From Cyclina sinensis (Eukaryota > Mollusca > Bivalvia > Venerida > Veneridae), in assembly GCA_012932295.1 (NCBI GenBank), contig JAAONU010000001.1, forward strand, positions 23,260,461 through 23,324,460: DNA of 64,000 bases, read 5' to 3'. The position numbers and the translations under genes were made by a program. Every line of letters starts with the position of its first letter. Position 1 is the stretch's first letter. Shown piece after piece: positions 1 through 11,571 of the stretch. Below the pieces are notes generated by a model. That model had not been told where the DNA came from. It did no database searches and saw only the letters and a program-made list of their open reading frames with translations.

Positions 1-479
1 TGGGATGAGGAATTTGTTGTTTCTTCTGTTTGTAAGGTGATTGTGATCAACATTGACCTGTTTTTTTTTTATTTTGTGTAGCATGACCAGGCTGGCGTGG
101 TTTCGCCTTTGTTCTAAAAGTGACCATTTTAGTTCCTTAATCATGTTTGTTACACTGCTTGTATAGTGGTAATCATTATGAACGTACCTTGCAGCTGACC
201 TCTGGGCCATTTCAATTCTGTGAGTGAGATATTTTTGCCATGGATGCCATATGGTAGAGCAGTATTCAACCTGTGGTCTTACATAAGTTTTGTATGCTGC
301 TTCTTTGAGTTGTTCGTTTTGTGTTTTGACATTTCGTCTGATGAACCTTAAGCTGTTTTTAGCTTTGTTTGTGATATTGTTTATACGGGATGACCAGTTT
401 AGGTTACTACTTAAGTAACTCCTAAGTACATGTATTTTGCATTTTCTGTGGTTTTCAGTATAGTGTTATGTATGGAAAG
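1..479 (-). pseudogene. Non-LTR retrotransposon reverse transcriptase, C-terminal fragment
   Basis: Read on the minus strand, about 479-1 translates into the thumb and C-terminal part of a LINE-type reverse transcriptase. Recognisable stretches are YLGVT (about 428-414), NLNWSSRI, KNSLRFIRRNV, RPQVEYCSTIWHPW (about 280-238) and RIEMAQRSAARYV. The motif VEYCSTIWHPW is characteristic of jockey/CR1-like elements. The frame changes by one base near 405-412, just after YLGVT, where an in-frame TAA also appears, so this copy is dead. It continues past the left window edge. Its upstream part is cut off near the tRNA gene at 529-601. No endonuclease domain or 3' tail is visible in this window. Confidence 0.85.
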
Positions 480-528
480 ATGAACGGTTTCTTTTTCCTG
501 TGTGTAACAGCTAGGTGGTGAAAAATCG

Positions 529-601
529 TGGCTCGACCGGGACTCGAACCCAGGGACTTCCGCTTACAGTGCGGACACTCTACCAACTGAGCTACCAAGC
601 C
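529..601 (-). tRNA. tRNA-Thr (anticodon UGU)
   Basis: The minus strand folds as a canonical cloverleaf. The acceptor stem pairs GGCTTGG with TCGAGCC (two G-U pairs) and the discriminator base is A. The D arm is GCTC-AGTTGGTA-GAGT. The anticodon arm is TCCGC-ACTGTAA-GCGGA, giving anticodon TGT (codon ACA, Thr). The T arm is CTGGG-TTCGAGT-CCCGG. A and B boxes are intact. A run of five T on the minus strand (plus 521-525) follows within a few bases and could terminate Pol III. It lies directly beside a LINE fragment, so a retroposed tRNA copy is possible, but every arm pairs and no SINE body is seen. Confidence 0.85.
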
Positions 602-780
602 ACACGGTTCTACCATATCAATTTATCGACTATAAACCTGTACACTTATTTGGGTTTATTTATACATTTTGGACGTAGTCTCAATAACTCGCCTTCAAAA
701 GCGGACCCATTTATTAATCTGATATTTGGATATTGACCTAACATAAAATAGCACAATATACACCTTTTAGAGTACAATTA

Positions 781-1945
781 TTGTGGTCGGTGCCGTTTTA
801 TAGGGCTAATAATATTTGGTTATTTAATAATATATGTTAATAAATTAATGTGTATTCTGAGTTATTTGTCCGAGGGCAGTGGTATTGACCCGAGGCCAAA
901 GGCCAATACGGCTGTCCCGAAGACAAATACAGTTTGTTCGCCAGTTCCCGTGTTTCACCGGTTCTGAAGGATTCCGAATATTATTTCCTCAAAAGTAGGT
1001 CATCCGTAAGCGAAAGTAATCAGCTGTGTTCTTGCACGTGTATTAACTTAAATGTTGTACTAGGTTTGATGAAATTGTTCTTTAATGTAGTTAAATGTCC
1101 CAGTCAAATGTGAAGGGGTTCTTACATGAGATAAAACAAAATGGCTGAAAATGTCAAGTTGAAAACTTGATTTCAACTTACCAGATACGCTTGGAGAGGA
1201 TGGGAAAATTTTATGGTCCTGAATTTTTGTCAGATTGTCAGCAACACATGCTCTAAAGTTTAATCATTACCGTCCATTTATATTCAAATGAAAATTAGAT
1301 CATAACGTTAGGAGGTATATTTAGCTATTTCCGATGGATTTGAGTACAACTTTTTTTCTGGGGAACACCATTTCTTTATTTTTTTTATCATATTGACACG
1401 ATTTACATGGGTCGTGCTTTTATCTTTCTCCATGCATGCTATGTCCATCACAGTTTTTTATTCATGATTTGGCTGTTTTTCAGGTGGTTATACACTTCAA
1501 ATGGTGATAACCTTTTATAACCCAGTGTTTTCGATTTTAATACAAGACATGATGTAAATTTTATATTCTGTGTTAATTTTTGTGGACTGTTGTATGTCTG
1601 TTACTGTTTACAGATGTACCGGAAATTTCCCCATGGGAAGCCTCTTTACGTATTTTTTACGGAAGTGTTAAAAAATGATGTCCGCCGAAACCGGTGAACG
1701 TGCTTCGGAACTGGTGAAATAGGTCCATATGAAATCAAGAACGGCAGCGTTATAAGTTAATTAAACTTTGAGTAAATATTTAACGAAGTTCAAGTTAAGG
1801 CTTGTGTCATACTATATGTACAATAATGTTTTCTTTCTTCTGCACTTTGATGTAATTTGACCGACTTGGGTAAAAAGTGCGGCGAAACTGGCGAACAAAC
1901 TGTAACACTGCCAATATCAAATCACTTATATATTGATTTTTTTAT
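781..1945. repeat. Palindromic repeat, copy 1 (split by an insertion)
   Basis: The stretch GTCGGTGCCGTTTTATAGGG near 786 recurs near 2275, and both copies lead into an inverted-repeat body containing TTATTTGTCCGAGGGCAGTG or its complement. In this copy the body is interrupted by the TA-flanked element at 930-1902, after which the repeat resumes with CACTGCCAATATCAAATCAC. No coding sequence is seen. Confidence 0.6.
930..1902. mobile_element. Non-autonomous Tc1/mariner-like element (MITE), 973 bp
   Basis: The left end reads CAGTTTGTTCGCCAGTT and the right end is its exact reverse complement (17 bp inverted repeat). A TA dinucleotide lies immediately outside each end (928-929 and 1903-1904). 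Ends starting CAGT with TA duplications are typical of Tc1/mariner elements. There is no long reading frame inside, so it would need a transposase in trans. It sits inside the palindromic repeat at 781-1945, so it is the younger insertion. Confidence 0.75.
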
Positions 1946-2270
1946 TTATCAACGACATGTTACGTAAACGCTTGTTATTTTGTGAAATCTTCACGTTGTA
2001 AATTTAGCAAACGTGGTTAAACACTACTAACAGAATATTGTTTTAAAAATTGAAAAAACGGTCCCGAGTTCAAACACTAATTAATATGCAAGCTGTTAAC
2101 ACTTATAAAAATAGCTGCCGTTTCCCAGCGATTCTATATCAGATTTTGGCCCTGTGTAATCAGCCAGTGAAATCTCTCAAAATGCGGGCTTTATCACTTT
2201 CCGGCCCGGGGCCGCTGACTGATATTATAGATATTGGCCCTGTTATAGAGGAGGCCGTAGTAATATTGGA

Positions 2271-2475
2271 CGTGGTCGGTGCCGTTTTATAGGGCTAATA
2301 ATATTTAGTTATTAAATAATAATATTTTAATAAATAAGTGATTTGATATTGGCACTGTCATTTGACCTCCGGCTCGGGACAGCAGTATTGGCCCTCGGCC
2401 TTCGGCCTCCGGTCAATACCACTGCCCTCGGACAAATAACAGTGCCAATATCAAATCACTTATTTATTAACATAT
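2271..2475. repeat. Palindromic repeat, copy 2
   Basis: This is a near-perfect palindrome. AATAAATAAGTGATTTGATA near 2330 is matched by its reverse complement ending near 2470, with a GC-rich centre (about 2360-2430) containing GGCCCTCGGCCTTCGGCC. It is the uninterrupted counterpart of the copy at 781-1945. The arms would form a hairpin of more than 60 bp, as expected for a foldback MITE. Confidence 0.7.
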
Positions 2476-2838
2476 AAGGTTAAACTGAATACTTTAAAAT
2501 GAATAAAAATGTGTGCCACGCGCTAAAACGCCGTTAGTCGTTTTCTAAAGTCTACTTCAAGAAAAAGAAAGCGCAACACTGAACAATTGTGCATTAATTC
2601 TAAGGCAGAACATCTTTGCAAAAAATATAAAAGTGCGCATTGTTTTCATTATTTTGTTTTACTTGAATGATTTTTAAATCTGTACTATATATGTTTCCCT
2701 CCTTTGTTTCAGATTTATTGGTGGGAAGTTACGGCGTTTCAACGAGAGCTGGCTGAAATAAAATCATTGGCTGGTCTACTCGGCTTCCATGGACTCAGTC
2801 GTGTGCGCCCCTTGTCTGATCTTCAGCAACTGGAAGTC

Positions 2839-2970
2839 TAGCCTAATTTATTAGGCTTAAAGTGTTGAACCCATATACCGATCTGATATTTTTTAGTTGT
2901 CCAACCTTTAAGGTGAACAACTATAAAATATCAGCCTATAAAATGGGTTCACAGGCAAAATAGTGAGACT
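2839..2970. mobile_element. Short palindromic MITE with 10 bp flanking repeats
   Basis: A 132 bp palindromic segment has arms GTGTTGAACCCATATA and its imperfect complement TATAAAATGGGTTCAC around a centre ACCTTTAAGGT. It is bounded on both sides by ACTGGAAGTC (2829-2838 and 2971-2980), a likely target-site duplication. Confidence 0.6.
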
Positions 2971-2989
2971 ACTGGAAGTCAGGGACTTT

Positions 2990-3766
2990 GTCATCAACGC
3001 CATTTAAATACTGGAAAATACGTACATATCGGCAGTGTTGTCCCGCCATTGCGCAAATGAATGTTACAAAAATAGCATAGCCATGACAAAGGGAAAGAAG
3101 GAATCTATTGTATGCAAGTTGTCCTCTACAGCGAAGGAGATAGTGGAGCATAATAGACACATATGCAGCATAACAGACACATATTAGCCAAGATAATTCA
3201 AGTTGTGCTGTTTCTGGGGAAACAAAACATACCCTTTAGAGGACACACCGAAGAACGGAGTAATTTCATGGTAGTGTTACAGTCACATGCACAAACTGAT
3301 CCTCTGCTGGCAAACCACCTTCAGAATGGAAAAGATAACACAAGGTACACGTCCCCCGAAATACAGAATGAGCTGATAGGCCTCTGTGCTGATCAAGTAC
3401 GGCAGCAGATAATTTCTGAATGCAGAAATTCCGATTTTTTTGCTGTGATGGTTGACGAAGCCACTGACTGTTCAACAAAGGAACAGTTATCGATATGCGT
3501 ACGTTTTGTTGGTCATATATAATGATGAGCAGTATCAACTCTTCGAAAAGTTTATCGGTTTTGTCACCTGCAGTTCTATTAAAGGTTTACACCTGGTCAA
3601 CGAAATCTTAGACCACTTGCAAAGCTGTGGACTTGACATTTTGAAGTTACGTGGTCAGTGTTATGGGGGGGGGGGGGCAGGAAATAAGGCCGGAAAGTAC
3701 AAAGGCGTTCAGGCGTTAGTGTTAGCCCAACAAATTGTGCGCCAGGGCTCTTTATTATATAGATAA
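2990..3766 (+). pseudogene. hAT-type transposase fragment (DUF4371-like), frameshifted
   Basis: The frame from 3163 gives a protein with SHAQTDPLL, YTSPEIQNELI and FFAVMVDEATDCSTKEQLSI. This is the signature of the DUF4371/ZMYM1-like group of hAT-derived transposases; the VDEATD stretch carries a catalytic-type Asp. The frame stops at 3520, but the homologous sequence continues one frame over, with EKFIGFV, LVNEILDHLQSCGLDILKLRGQ and GKYKGVQA (3520-3735). An 11-base G-run at 3666-3676 lies where the family has a Gly-Asp-Gly-Ala-type stretch. At least one frameshift, and the loss of the rest of the RNase H-like domain and of the C-terminal dimerisation region, show it is dead. Upstream coding (2990-3162) is also degraded. 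It could be a remnant of an autonomous hAT element rather than a domesticated gene. Confidence 0.8.
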
Positions 3767-4439
3767 AGGCCGACATCTGTGTAATATCAGTTTGTAAATC
3801 GGTCGGTCTTGCAGTCGAAATATTAATTGAGACTAGCGTTAGTGTGTGAGCCCGTACCCCTTGCTAGTTACGTGCACTGTAAATCACACTGCCTGACCTT
3901 GGCAGTAGTGCATATATGCAAGCCCCCTCCCTCCTCCCACACACACACAAACACAAACCAGAAGCCAGAAGCAAGTGGAGATTAAAACGAGCAAACTGCT
4001 CGTTCCAATGTATTTTCAGGGAAAATTATCATTTTAAACTATGAATTTGATTCGATGCAAACTAAACTGAGCACGCGTAAGGCATGGTGAATATTAAATA
4101 AAGTCCATTTTTCTGCATTTAACAGAAGCAAATTTGTAGATAACAACATCAACGTCAACATCAATTTCACTGTGGATGTGAAGAAAGCCTGTCACCCGTC
4201 ATCGTACTTCTCATGTACGATTTGATACGGCGCATAGAACTGAATGAACGTTCACATGATGCAGATGTTGCCGGCATTGTGACCAATATAACGATATTCG
4301 TTATACCTTTGCTGCGTCTGTCTAACAAAAGTTGACTAGTTAACTAATACTATTATATGGCTATATACGGTTAAGTAAGCGCTATATTTATTAGTTAATC
4401 GGCCGTAAAACAAAAACACTGGTTTGGAGTGATTCTGAC
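3767..4439. other. Intergenic, no gene seen
   Basis: I see no supported gene here. There is a short CT- and CA-rich low-complexity stretch at about 3925-3957. Confidence 0.5.
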
Positions 4440-4766
4440 ATAAAAGTGGGTAAAGCCTGGGGTCATGATTTGAATAAATTTAGCAGAGGCCATCTAGACA
4501 ATGCTGCATACCAAATACCTTCGACATAGGTCTTGTGGTTTTTGTAAAGAATATTTATTCCTATTGGTTGCCATGGCAACCAGATTTCTGCATGGAATGA
4601 ATTTCTTTGAACGGATCTGATTGAGAACCATCCGAGAAACATTTCAGTGAAAATTCATCAAAATCAGGCCAGTCGTTTTTCACAAGAAGATTTGAAATTA
4701 CCTTTGAAGGATGCCGGATGTAGAGTGATCACAATAGCTCACCCTAAGCAGGTGAGCAAAAATGAC
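4440..4766 (-). repeat. Family A element remnant (reverse orientation)
   Basis: It contains the phrases shared by family A copies in this window: GTTGCCATGGCAACCAG, a CATACCAAAT-type stretch, and the end AGCTCACC...AGCAGGTGAGC at about 4736-4760. The other end is missing, so this is a truncated, old copy. Confidence 0.6.
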
Positions 4767-5484
4767 GAGCGTTTCAGCGTTTCACCATGCGGCTTCTCAC
4801 CAATACCATGACCGACCCGCCACCGTAACAGTCACGCACTGAACAAATGCTGGAGCAAATATTTAATTTCTCCTTCATTTCTCCTTCTCCGGACCACAGC
4901 GTCTACAGCGAATCTGGGCTCGACAGCGAATAACATTGGACTCCAGTCACTGCGTGTCTATCCAATATACACGAGCCAAGTATATACATGCATGGACGTG
5001 CTTGTTCGTTAAAGGTCTACGAATGGCTAGTTTTCTGGCATTTAAACCAATTCTCACTGTCAGAATAGAAATCCGCATTCCGGTCACAATTCTGGAAGTC
5101 ATTCAGAGGCTTGATACATAAAGGAAACAGTTACCTGCAGCCTGTACCAAAGTAAAACGGCTACGATCTGTAGTGCCAGACTTGGCACGACCCTTAATGT
5201 GGGAACAATACCGTATGACTGGTAACGCAGCAGCATTATAGCACGACCCTCAGTTTGCAAGAATACCGCGTGAATAATCCGGGCAATGGTGGAGAGGTAA
5301 CAGAAAACGAAAGAATGTGTTTATATCCGTTGACATCCGCGAAAATAGTCAAGTTATAAGTGAAAATAAACAGTAAATTTTCTTTTAGCAAGTTGTCTGT
5401 GCATTGGAATGAACATTTACATAAATTGTCGACAATGTTGTATTTTTGTTAATGGGCGGTATTATAACTTTAACAGAGATGCTG

Positions 5485-6440
5485 ATTGTAATTTACAAAT
5501 AATTTTTCATATCTTTTTAATAATGACAGCAATAAAATTGAATTTATTTATTGCACGTAAAAAGACAGACTTACAAACCAGATTTTAGTGTTTTTGCGAC
5601 TGGTTTTTTTTGCCATAGAATCATGTTTCTCACTAACAAAAGCATTTGATAAAATCATTAGATTTGATATTTTGAAAATGAGGCCTCATTTAAATAAATT
5701 TTTGTAACGTCAACAATTTGAAAATTCCCCAGAATTCAGAAAATATAATATAATGCCAGCAGGCGATGTGAGCGTTGCTAAATTAACTGTGTATTGTTCT
5801 ATCTATTTCAGTTTATGTATCGTCGGTACCGGTTTACCATTTCACCGACGCCCCATGGAGAAGTTAGTGATTTTAGGTTGTTGGGGATAGTGCAAGACAA
5901 GAAAGCATCCCATTTCAATGATGCCTCTGGTTCTTTTCAGTCTCATCTGAAAGAGAATAAGTAATGTGAGTGGAAGAGTGGGGAGCGCTACCACTGTTCC
6001 TGCAGGATGCCGGCTTAAATAGACAACATGTTGAAATGTCACAACAAAGCTGCAAAATACAGTGGTTTCATTTAAAATGTGTAAATGAATATGATGCACA
6101 CTGTAACTGTTAGTATTGTAAATTAAAAATATAAACTTGTTTTGCTGTTTTCCCTTTTAGCTATATTTACGATACTTTATTGTTTCTAAAATAGTTGAAG
6201 ATAATATTTATTGCGTATTCATTATATCCTGTGCTTGTAAAGACTTAAAATACTATATAATGTAATAAAATTACTTGTTTTGTTTACACACTGACGACAA
6301 TATTTACTGTCATGGACAGAAACATTAAAGCAAGAAGACAACTATCAATATCGCAAGAAATATTGCATCAAGGTGTGATTACATGTAAAATTCAATTATT
6401 TGGCTTATAACCCATTCGATGCTTTTTAAGCAGCCAATTT
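5485..6440 (+). repeat. Unidentified repeat C, copy 1
   Basis: About 950 bp are matched, in reverse complement and with moderate divergence, by 18380-19345. Anchors are ACAACTATCAATATCGCAAG near 6340 and the block around AAAGCATCCCATTTCAATGA near 5903. Read on the plus strand, both copies share peptide-like stretches (KKASHFN, KYSGFI, NIKARRQL), with stops in this copy. I do not recognise the family. It may be a transposon or a duplicated gene fragment. Confidence 0.6.
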
Positions 6441-8152
6441 GTTATCTAATAGTACCTTGAAAAACGGAAAGGAAATAAATGTTGGCGAAAATTTGTATTT
6501 TAGATATCAGGTACATAATTGATGCAGTTATTAAAGACACATATTTTTCCGGAAATAATTTAAAATGACCGGAGTTGTTCGGTTGCAACGCTGTTCGTTT
6601 CTTGAAATAAACGAAATGAATTGAGGATTAATGTTTAAAAAATGGGAATTTAACAACAAAGGAACTGTAACAGAAAGATGTCTATGAGTTTCGTAGATTT
6701 TTGCCATGGAATTTGAAAGACTTTATGCGAAAACCATGAAAGTGGATTATTTAAACACTATTTGCGTTATTTCTTTTAAAACCACATTAAATTTTGCCAC
6801 TGATTTGACAAAAACATTTATCTTTTAAAGACAATCAAGATGGCTATACATATTGTGAAACAATAATATTTTCAAGAAACGAATTGTAGCTATTTTGAAA
6901 AATCTAGATGTCGGTCCACCCTTCTAAATACGGAACTTCCGTACCCACTCCCCTTTTAATATTTGCATGGTTTCTTCCCTTAACTAACTGTGTATCATTT
7001 ACACGATGGCCACGATGCTGTACAAAATGTAAGCTTGCATCTGATCATGTGTGTATGTGGAATGTAAAAATCATGCTTGTAGCTGTGTGAATATTTCATT
7101 CTTGAAGTGAGCCTTGGTTGAAAAAGTGTATTGCGGGGTTAACACTTAAAGATAATTGTAAACAGATACCCGGATCATTTTTATAAACAGCCCTTAAACC
7201 AACACCACGGTACGTTTAATGCTAAACCTTTAAAACTGAAAAGTTGGTCTCAGCCGTCTTATCAAGCAACGTTTAATGATCGCAAATGGACGATTAAGAC
7301 GTATTTTTGATACTTCCAATAACATGATTTTGATGCAATATTGTTGAAAATTATAGAAAATTACTACCTGTTAATTCATTTAAAGTTTGTTCTATTAAGT
7401 AGAAAACCAAAAGTTATCTCCCTTAAAAAATTGATTTCATTTGCAGTGCAGTTATGATGCATGTGGTCAAATAGATTGACTTCAGCTTATTTTCATGTGT
7501 TTATTTATCGGATGGTTGATGACTGAAACTAGATATATACATGACTAACCATCTCATGAAATCTATTTTTATGTAACAAGTAAAAGGTGAGTTGTTTCAA
7601 ACACAAAGTACATGACAAGCTGACAATTAAAGACTACGAAAATAAAAACATAATTAAGCTTCTTTTCAATGAGAAAACTAAGTAAATCAAGGGCATTGGT
7701 TCAAAGTGAACATGTTTAGCCTAGCAGTTTTAGATCCTCACCGTCATTCAGACTTGAAGGACTGACATAGATTTGTCTTTTCTAATCTGTTAAGATTTCC
7801 TACGTTACTGCATGCAAATGAAAGGCACTGTATAATTCAGTAGGAGATGTCCGTAAATCACTGTTATATTTCCAACAAGCTTTGGAATATGAAGCAAAAC
7901 TACAATCAAAATTTTAGTTTTGTGGTCATCGTTTGCATGCCAGTCATCTAGATTCACTGCTTGACAGTAACAGAGTACAAGAGGGGTTTAACTTACTCAT
8001 TCGGATGATCTTTTCTGTTTAGAGACTAATTTTACATAGTTTCTTTTCAAAAATGAAAATAAAAAATAAACTTATACATATATTTTTCCCTTTGTAAGTG
8101 GTACCAGACAGGGGGACCCATTCACAATACTGAATAGCCGCAGGTTACTTTT
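6441..8152. other. AT-rich intergenic sequence
   Basis: No coding region, RNA gene or clear repeat was recognised. Open frames are short and lack splice context or recognisable motifs. Confidence 0.5.
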
Positions 8153-8402
8153 TAGCTCACCTGAACACTATGTGCGTTAGTGCGTCAACATTTTGATTCA
8201 AACAATATTTCCTCTTAAACCATTTCGCCAAAGTTAATAAAACTTGGCAGGGATGTTCCTTGCATGACGCTCTACCAACGTTGTTCAAAGAATTCAGTTC
8301 CACGCAGAACCCTTGTTGCTATGGTAATCAAAAGAAAAATATTCAAAAATCTTCTTGTCTGAAACCACAAGACCAAGAGATATTTTGAATGGTATATGAT
8401 CT

Positions 8403-9406
8403 CAGCGTTTTTTTTCCTTCTTTAGACGGGTCCGGTAAACGGACCCGTTCCCAATCACCACCGGACCCATCCCAATTCTAAAACGGACCTGTACCAATTT
8501 GATCAGAATTGCCTTTTTTCCAATTTACTTTTAAAATATAAAGCACTTTAGTCCGAAACATTAAAATATAGAGCACTTTAGTCCGTAACAGCCTAACAGT
8601 CACAATCTCTAACTCAAATTTTACTCCCGATAACGGCATTCTTCACGTGCGATGTAATCGAATAATTCTGAGTACGAATAAGTTGACTGGTTTGCCTAAT
8701 AAATACTATAAACACGTGGCGGTGGAACAGAAAATGAAACCATTCAATTAACCGGAAATCAGTCAAACCGAAACTAAGAGCCATAACAGCAAATACAATC
8801 GGAAAAAAAAAATAAAAACAGAAAGTGGCTGTTCAACTTCAACTTGAAGACGTCTTACCGATTTCAGATTCTTGCCGATACCGAACCATAATCCTAATAA
8901 AGTAGATAAAATAATCCGATTTTCGGTCTGTAAGTTAACGAGCAGTTTACTGCCAAACAGGTAATTTTTGAGCAAGAGAACACAAAGTCTACATGTATAA
9001 CATCACTCCTATTTTTACTTTGTTGTAATAATACTTTTAGTTTGAACAACTACTACTACTAACAAGCACTGTAATTTCATGTGAACATGCTGAATAGAAG
9101 CAACATTCCTGTTAGAATATTGATCCCTTATTGTATCAAATGTGATTTAAGTTTATTTCCACATTCTTGTGTGCATAAACATATGTAAAAAAATCACAAA
9201 GTTAACATAGGTTAAAAAAGAAAGCAGAATGATTCACAAGATTAGCAAATAATAAATTTTAATAGTAATTTTTTCACCTTATATATAATTCCCAGTTTGC
9301 CTTATTTTGCGACACAAAAATTCCAAATTTGGCACTTTTCACGACTCGAAAATTCCCAATATGACCGGTACAGGACCCGTTCCCAATTAGGTGAAAAAAA
9401 TCGCTG
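8403..9406. mobile_element. Non-autonomous hAT-like element inside A1
   Basis: The ends are CAGCGTTTTTTTTCC and, reverse-complemented, CAGCGATTTTTTTCACC, the CAGNG-type end common in hAT transposons. GATCT flanks both ends (8398-8402 and 9407-9411), and removing the element restores a continuous family A phrase. Subterminal GGACCCGTTCCCAAT occurs near both ends (about 8442 and 9373). No transposase frame is present. The 5 bp duplication is shorter than the usual hAT 8 bp, so the superfamily call is tentative. Confidence 0.6.
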
Positions 9407-9942
9407 GATCTAGAGGTCCCCTCCCAAAATGGTTCAAAGTTTGTTCCTGGAGTCAAAACTTTGTGATCTTCTCTGAATCACAAGGCCCTAAGTTCTAGAA
9501 TTTTGCACAAAGTATTGTCTAGTGGACCTCTACAAGATTGTTCAAATTATGGCCTTTGAGGTCAAAATTGACCCCGCCCCAGTTTTTTTTGTTTATAGAG
9601 AGGCATATATAGGGAAAACTTCAAAAATCTTTTTGTCTGAAACTACTAATCTCTGGGCTTTGATATTTGGCAAAACAAAGATTGTTCAGGTTATGCTCCT
9701 AGGGTCATAAATGGTTCCGCCTGGAGGTCACTTGATTTAATAAAGGCTTATATAGGGAAAATTTCGAAAATCATCTATGAACTCATAAGGCCTAGTGGTT
9801 TGATATTTTGCATGGAGCATCATCTAAAAGGCTTTTACCAAGATTGTTCAAATGATATTTTTGTGGTCAATACTGATCCCACCCCAGTGGTCACTTGATT
9901 TTTGTAAATCTCCTTGCCAGTATCCACAAGCCCTAGTGTTAA

Positions 9943-10381
9943 AGCGACTAACTCACAGAATTTTGCTGAATTTTTTTTTCTTTAAAATTTAAGAGAATTT
10001 AATATACTGTGGAAAAACATAAAATTATTCTTCTATACACCATGAAAACTGAAAAAAAAAGTTTTGACCTAACCAGGATTCAAACCCACGACCTTTCGGT
10101 CAGTAAAATGTAGAGCGACTATCTAGACCACTCAGTCACAGCGCCTACTTGTACGGTTGCGTCAAAATTAATGTTATAACTAAAGTATCTACCCCGTGAC
10201 TAACGGGGTAAATTTTTTACCGATAAAAGTGTGTAAAACTTTATATTTTGATGTTTTTCTGTATTAAAAAATGAATCAGTTACTTAGTTTAAATATGTTC
10301 TTCACAACTGCAGCAACAATTTCAAGATGTAAGAACATGTTCTCTTTTTTTCATCGTCGGCCCATCTGTGAGTCAGTCGCT
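9943..10381. mobile_element. TTAA-flanked MITE carrying a tRNA-like segment
   Basis: The ends are AGCGACTAACTCACAGA and the inverse TCTGTGAGTCAGTCGCT (17 bp, one mismatch). TTAA lies immediately outside each (9939-9942 and 10382-10385), as for piggyBac-type insertions. It interrupts A1 within its CCTAGTG/TTTAGATATTTG phrase. The interior holds the tRNA-like sequence at about 10067-10145. Confidence 0.7.
10067..10145 (-). repeat. tRNA-like sequence (Leu/Ser type) within the MITE
   Basis: The minus strand starts GGCGCTGTGACTGAGTGGTC, resembling the A-box of a long-variable-arm tRNA. It then has a GACCGAAAGGTC hairpin in the variable-arm position and a B-box GTGGGTTTGAATCC. The 3' side does not pair with GGCGCTG, so it is a tRNA-derived fragment, not a working tRNA gene. 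Confidence 0.6.
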
Positions 10382-11571
10382 TTAAGATATTTGATGTGTA
10401 ACAAGGCCTAGTAGAACTCTACAAAGTTTGTTCAAATTTTGGCCCTGGGGTCAGAATTTACCCTGCCTCCGGGTCACCAAGGCTAAAAATAGACTTTTCA
10501 GACTTTCTTCCTAGAGCTTTAATTTATAGACAGATATCATAGATATTTGGTATATAGGCACCTTGCACGAATCTCTGCCATTCACCTGGAACAAGATCAA
10601 GGTCACCAAGGCTACAAGTAGATTTTTGTACTTTTCTCCCTAAAGTCATCATTTACTGATAGATATCTGAGATATTTGCTGTGTAGGTAACTCTACCCCA
10701 AGGTGGAGTTTGAGATCACTAGGTCAAGGTAAAGGTCACTAACGCTAATAATAGAGTTTTCTACTTTTTGTATTAGAGCCTTTATTTATTGACTGATATT
10801 TTGAATATGGTATATAGACATCTTACATGATCCTCTCCCATTTAATTGGGGTTAAGGGCACCGAGGCTAAAAATAGATTTATCAACTTTACCTCATAGAG
10901 CCTTCATTTTTAGAACAATTTAATATCTTTGATATTTGGTATGTAGGTTCCTTACATGGACCTCTAGCATTAGGTGGGATTTGAGGTTAATGGGTTAAGT
11001 TCAAGGGCACCACAGCAAATAAAAGATTTGTCTACTTTCTGTCATAGAGCCTTTATTTATTGACTGATTTTTTAGATATTCGATTTGTTGGCACCTCCAC
11101 TTTGTCCTTGACCTTCATGTGACCTACTGACCTACTTTCTTTTTTTCTTTTCTAAGCTACAATGAAATCTTAACTGTGTATAAATTTACATGCAGACTTC
11201 AACTTTGAGCTTGGCTAGCCTTGACCTGCTGACCTACTTCCTTGTTTTTGAAGATATGTGTGTTTGAAATTTTAACTGTTAGTATAAGTTTGCAGACAGA
11301 CTTCAAATTTGACTTTGGTTTACCTTGAACTTTTGAGCTTCTTTTTTGGTTTAAAAATATTTTGATATCTAATATACGTATGTGGTATTTGAACTGTCTG
11401 CCATTTCACACGTCCCTTAGGTGCCACCACACCCTCATTCCACCAGTTTTCTGGTAGATTCTTTTCAGGTGAGCGACATAGGCATTTGGTTCTCTTTTCT
11501 GGATATGATTTAAATCAGATTGGGGTATCATTTTACTTGTTGCATTCAACTTCATGAAGTGTTTGCCTTTT

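Larger units (their letters stand above)
8153..11497 (+). mobile_element. Family A element, copy A1 (interrupted by two insertions)
   Basis: It begins with TAGCTCACCTGAACACTATG and ends with a degraded AGGTGAGCGACATAGGCA...TTCTC. The core is built from diverged tandem units sharing AAATTATGGCC-type, TAAAAATAGA and TAGAGCCTTTATTTATTGAC phrases. There is no reading frame of consequence. Elements at 8403-9406 and 9943-10381 have been inserted into it, which accounts for its length compared with other A copies. Confidence 0.65.

Noticed and set aside
515..736. 73-codon open frame on the plus strand
   Set aside because: It overlaps the tRNA-Thr in antisense and has no protein similarity.
3163..3766. 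Functional host gene
   Set aside because: The frame is broken and large parts of the transposase domain are missing.
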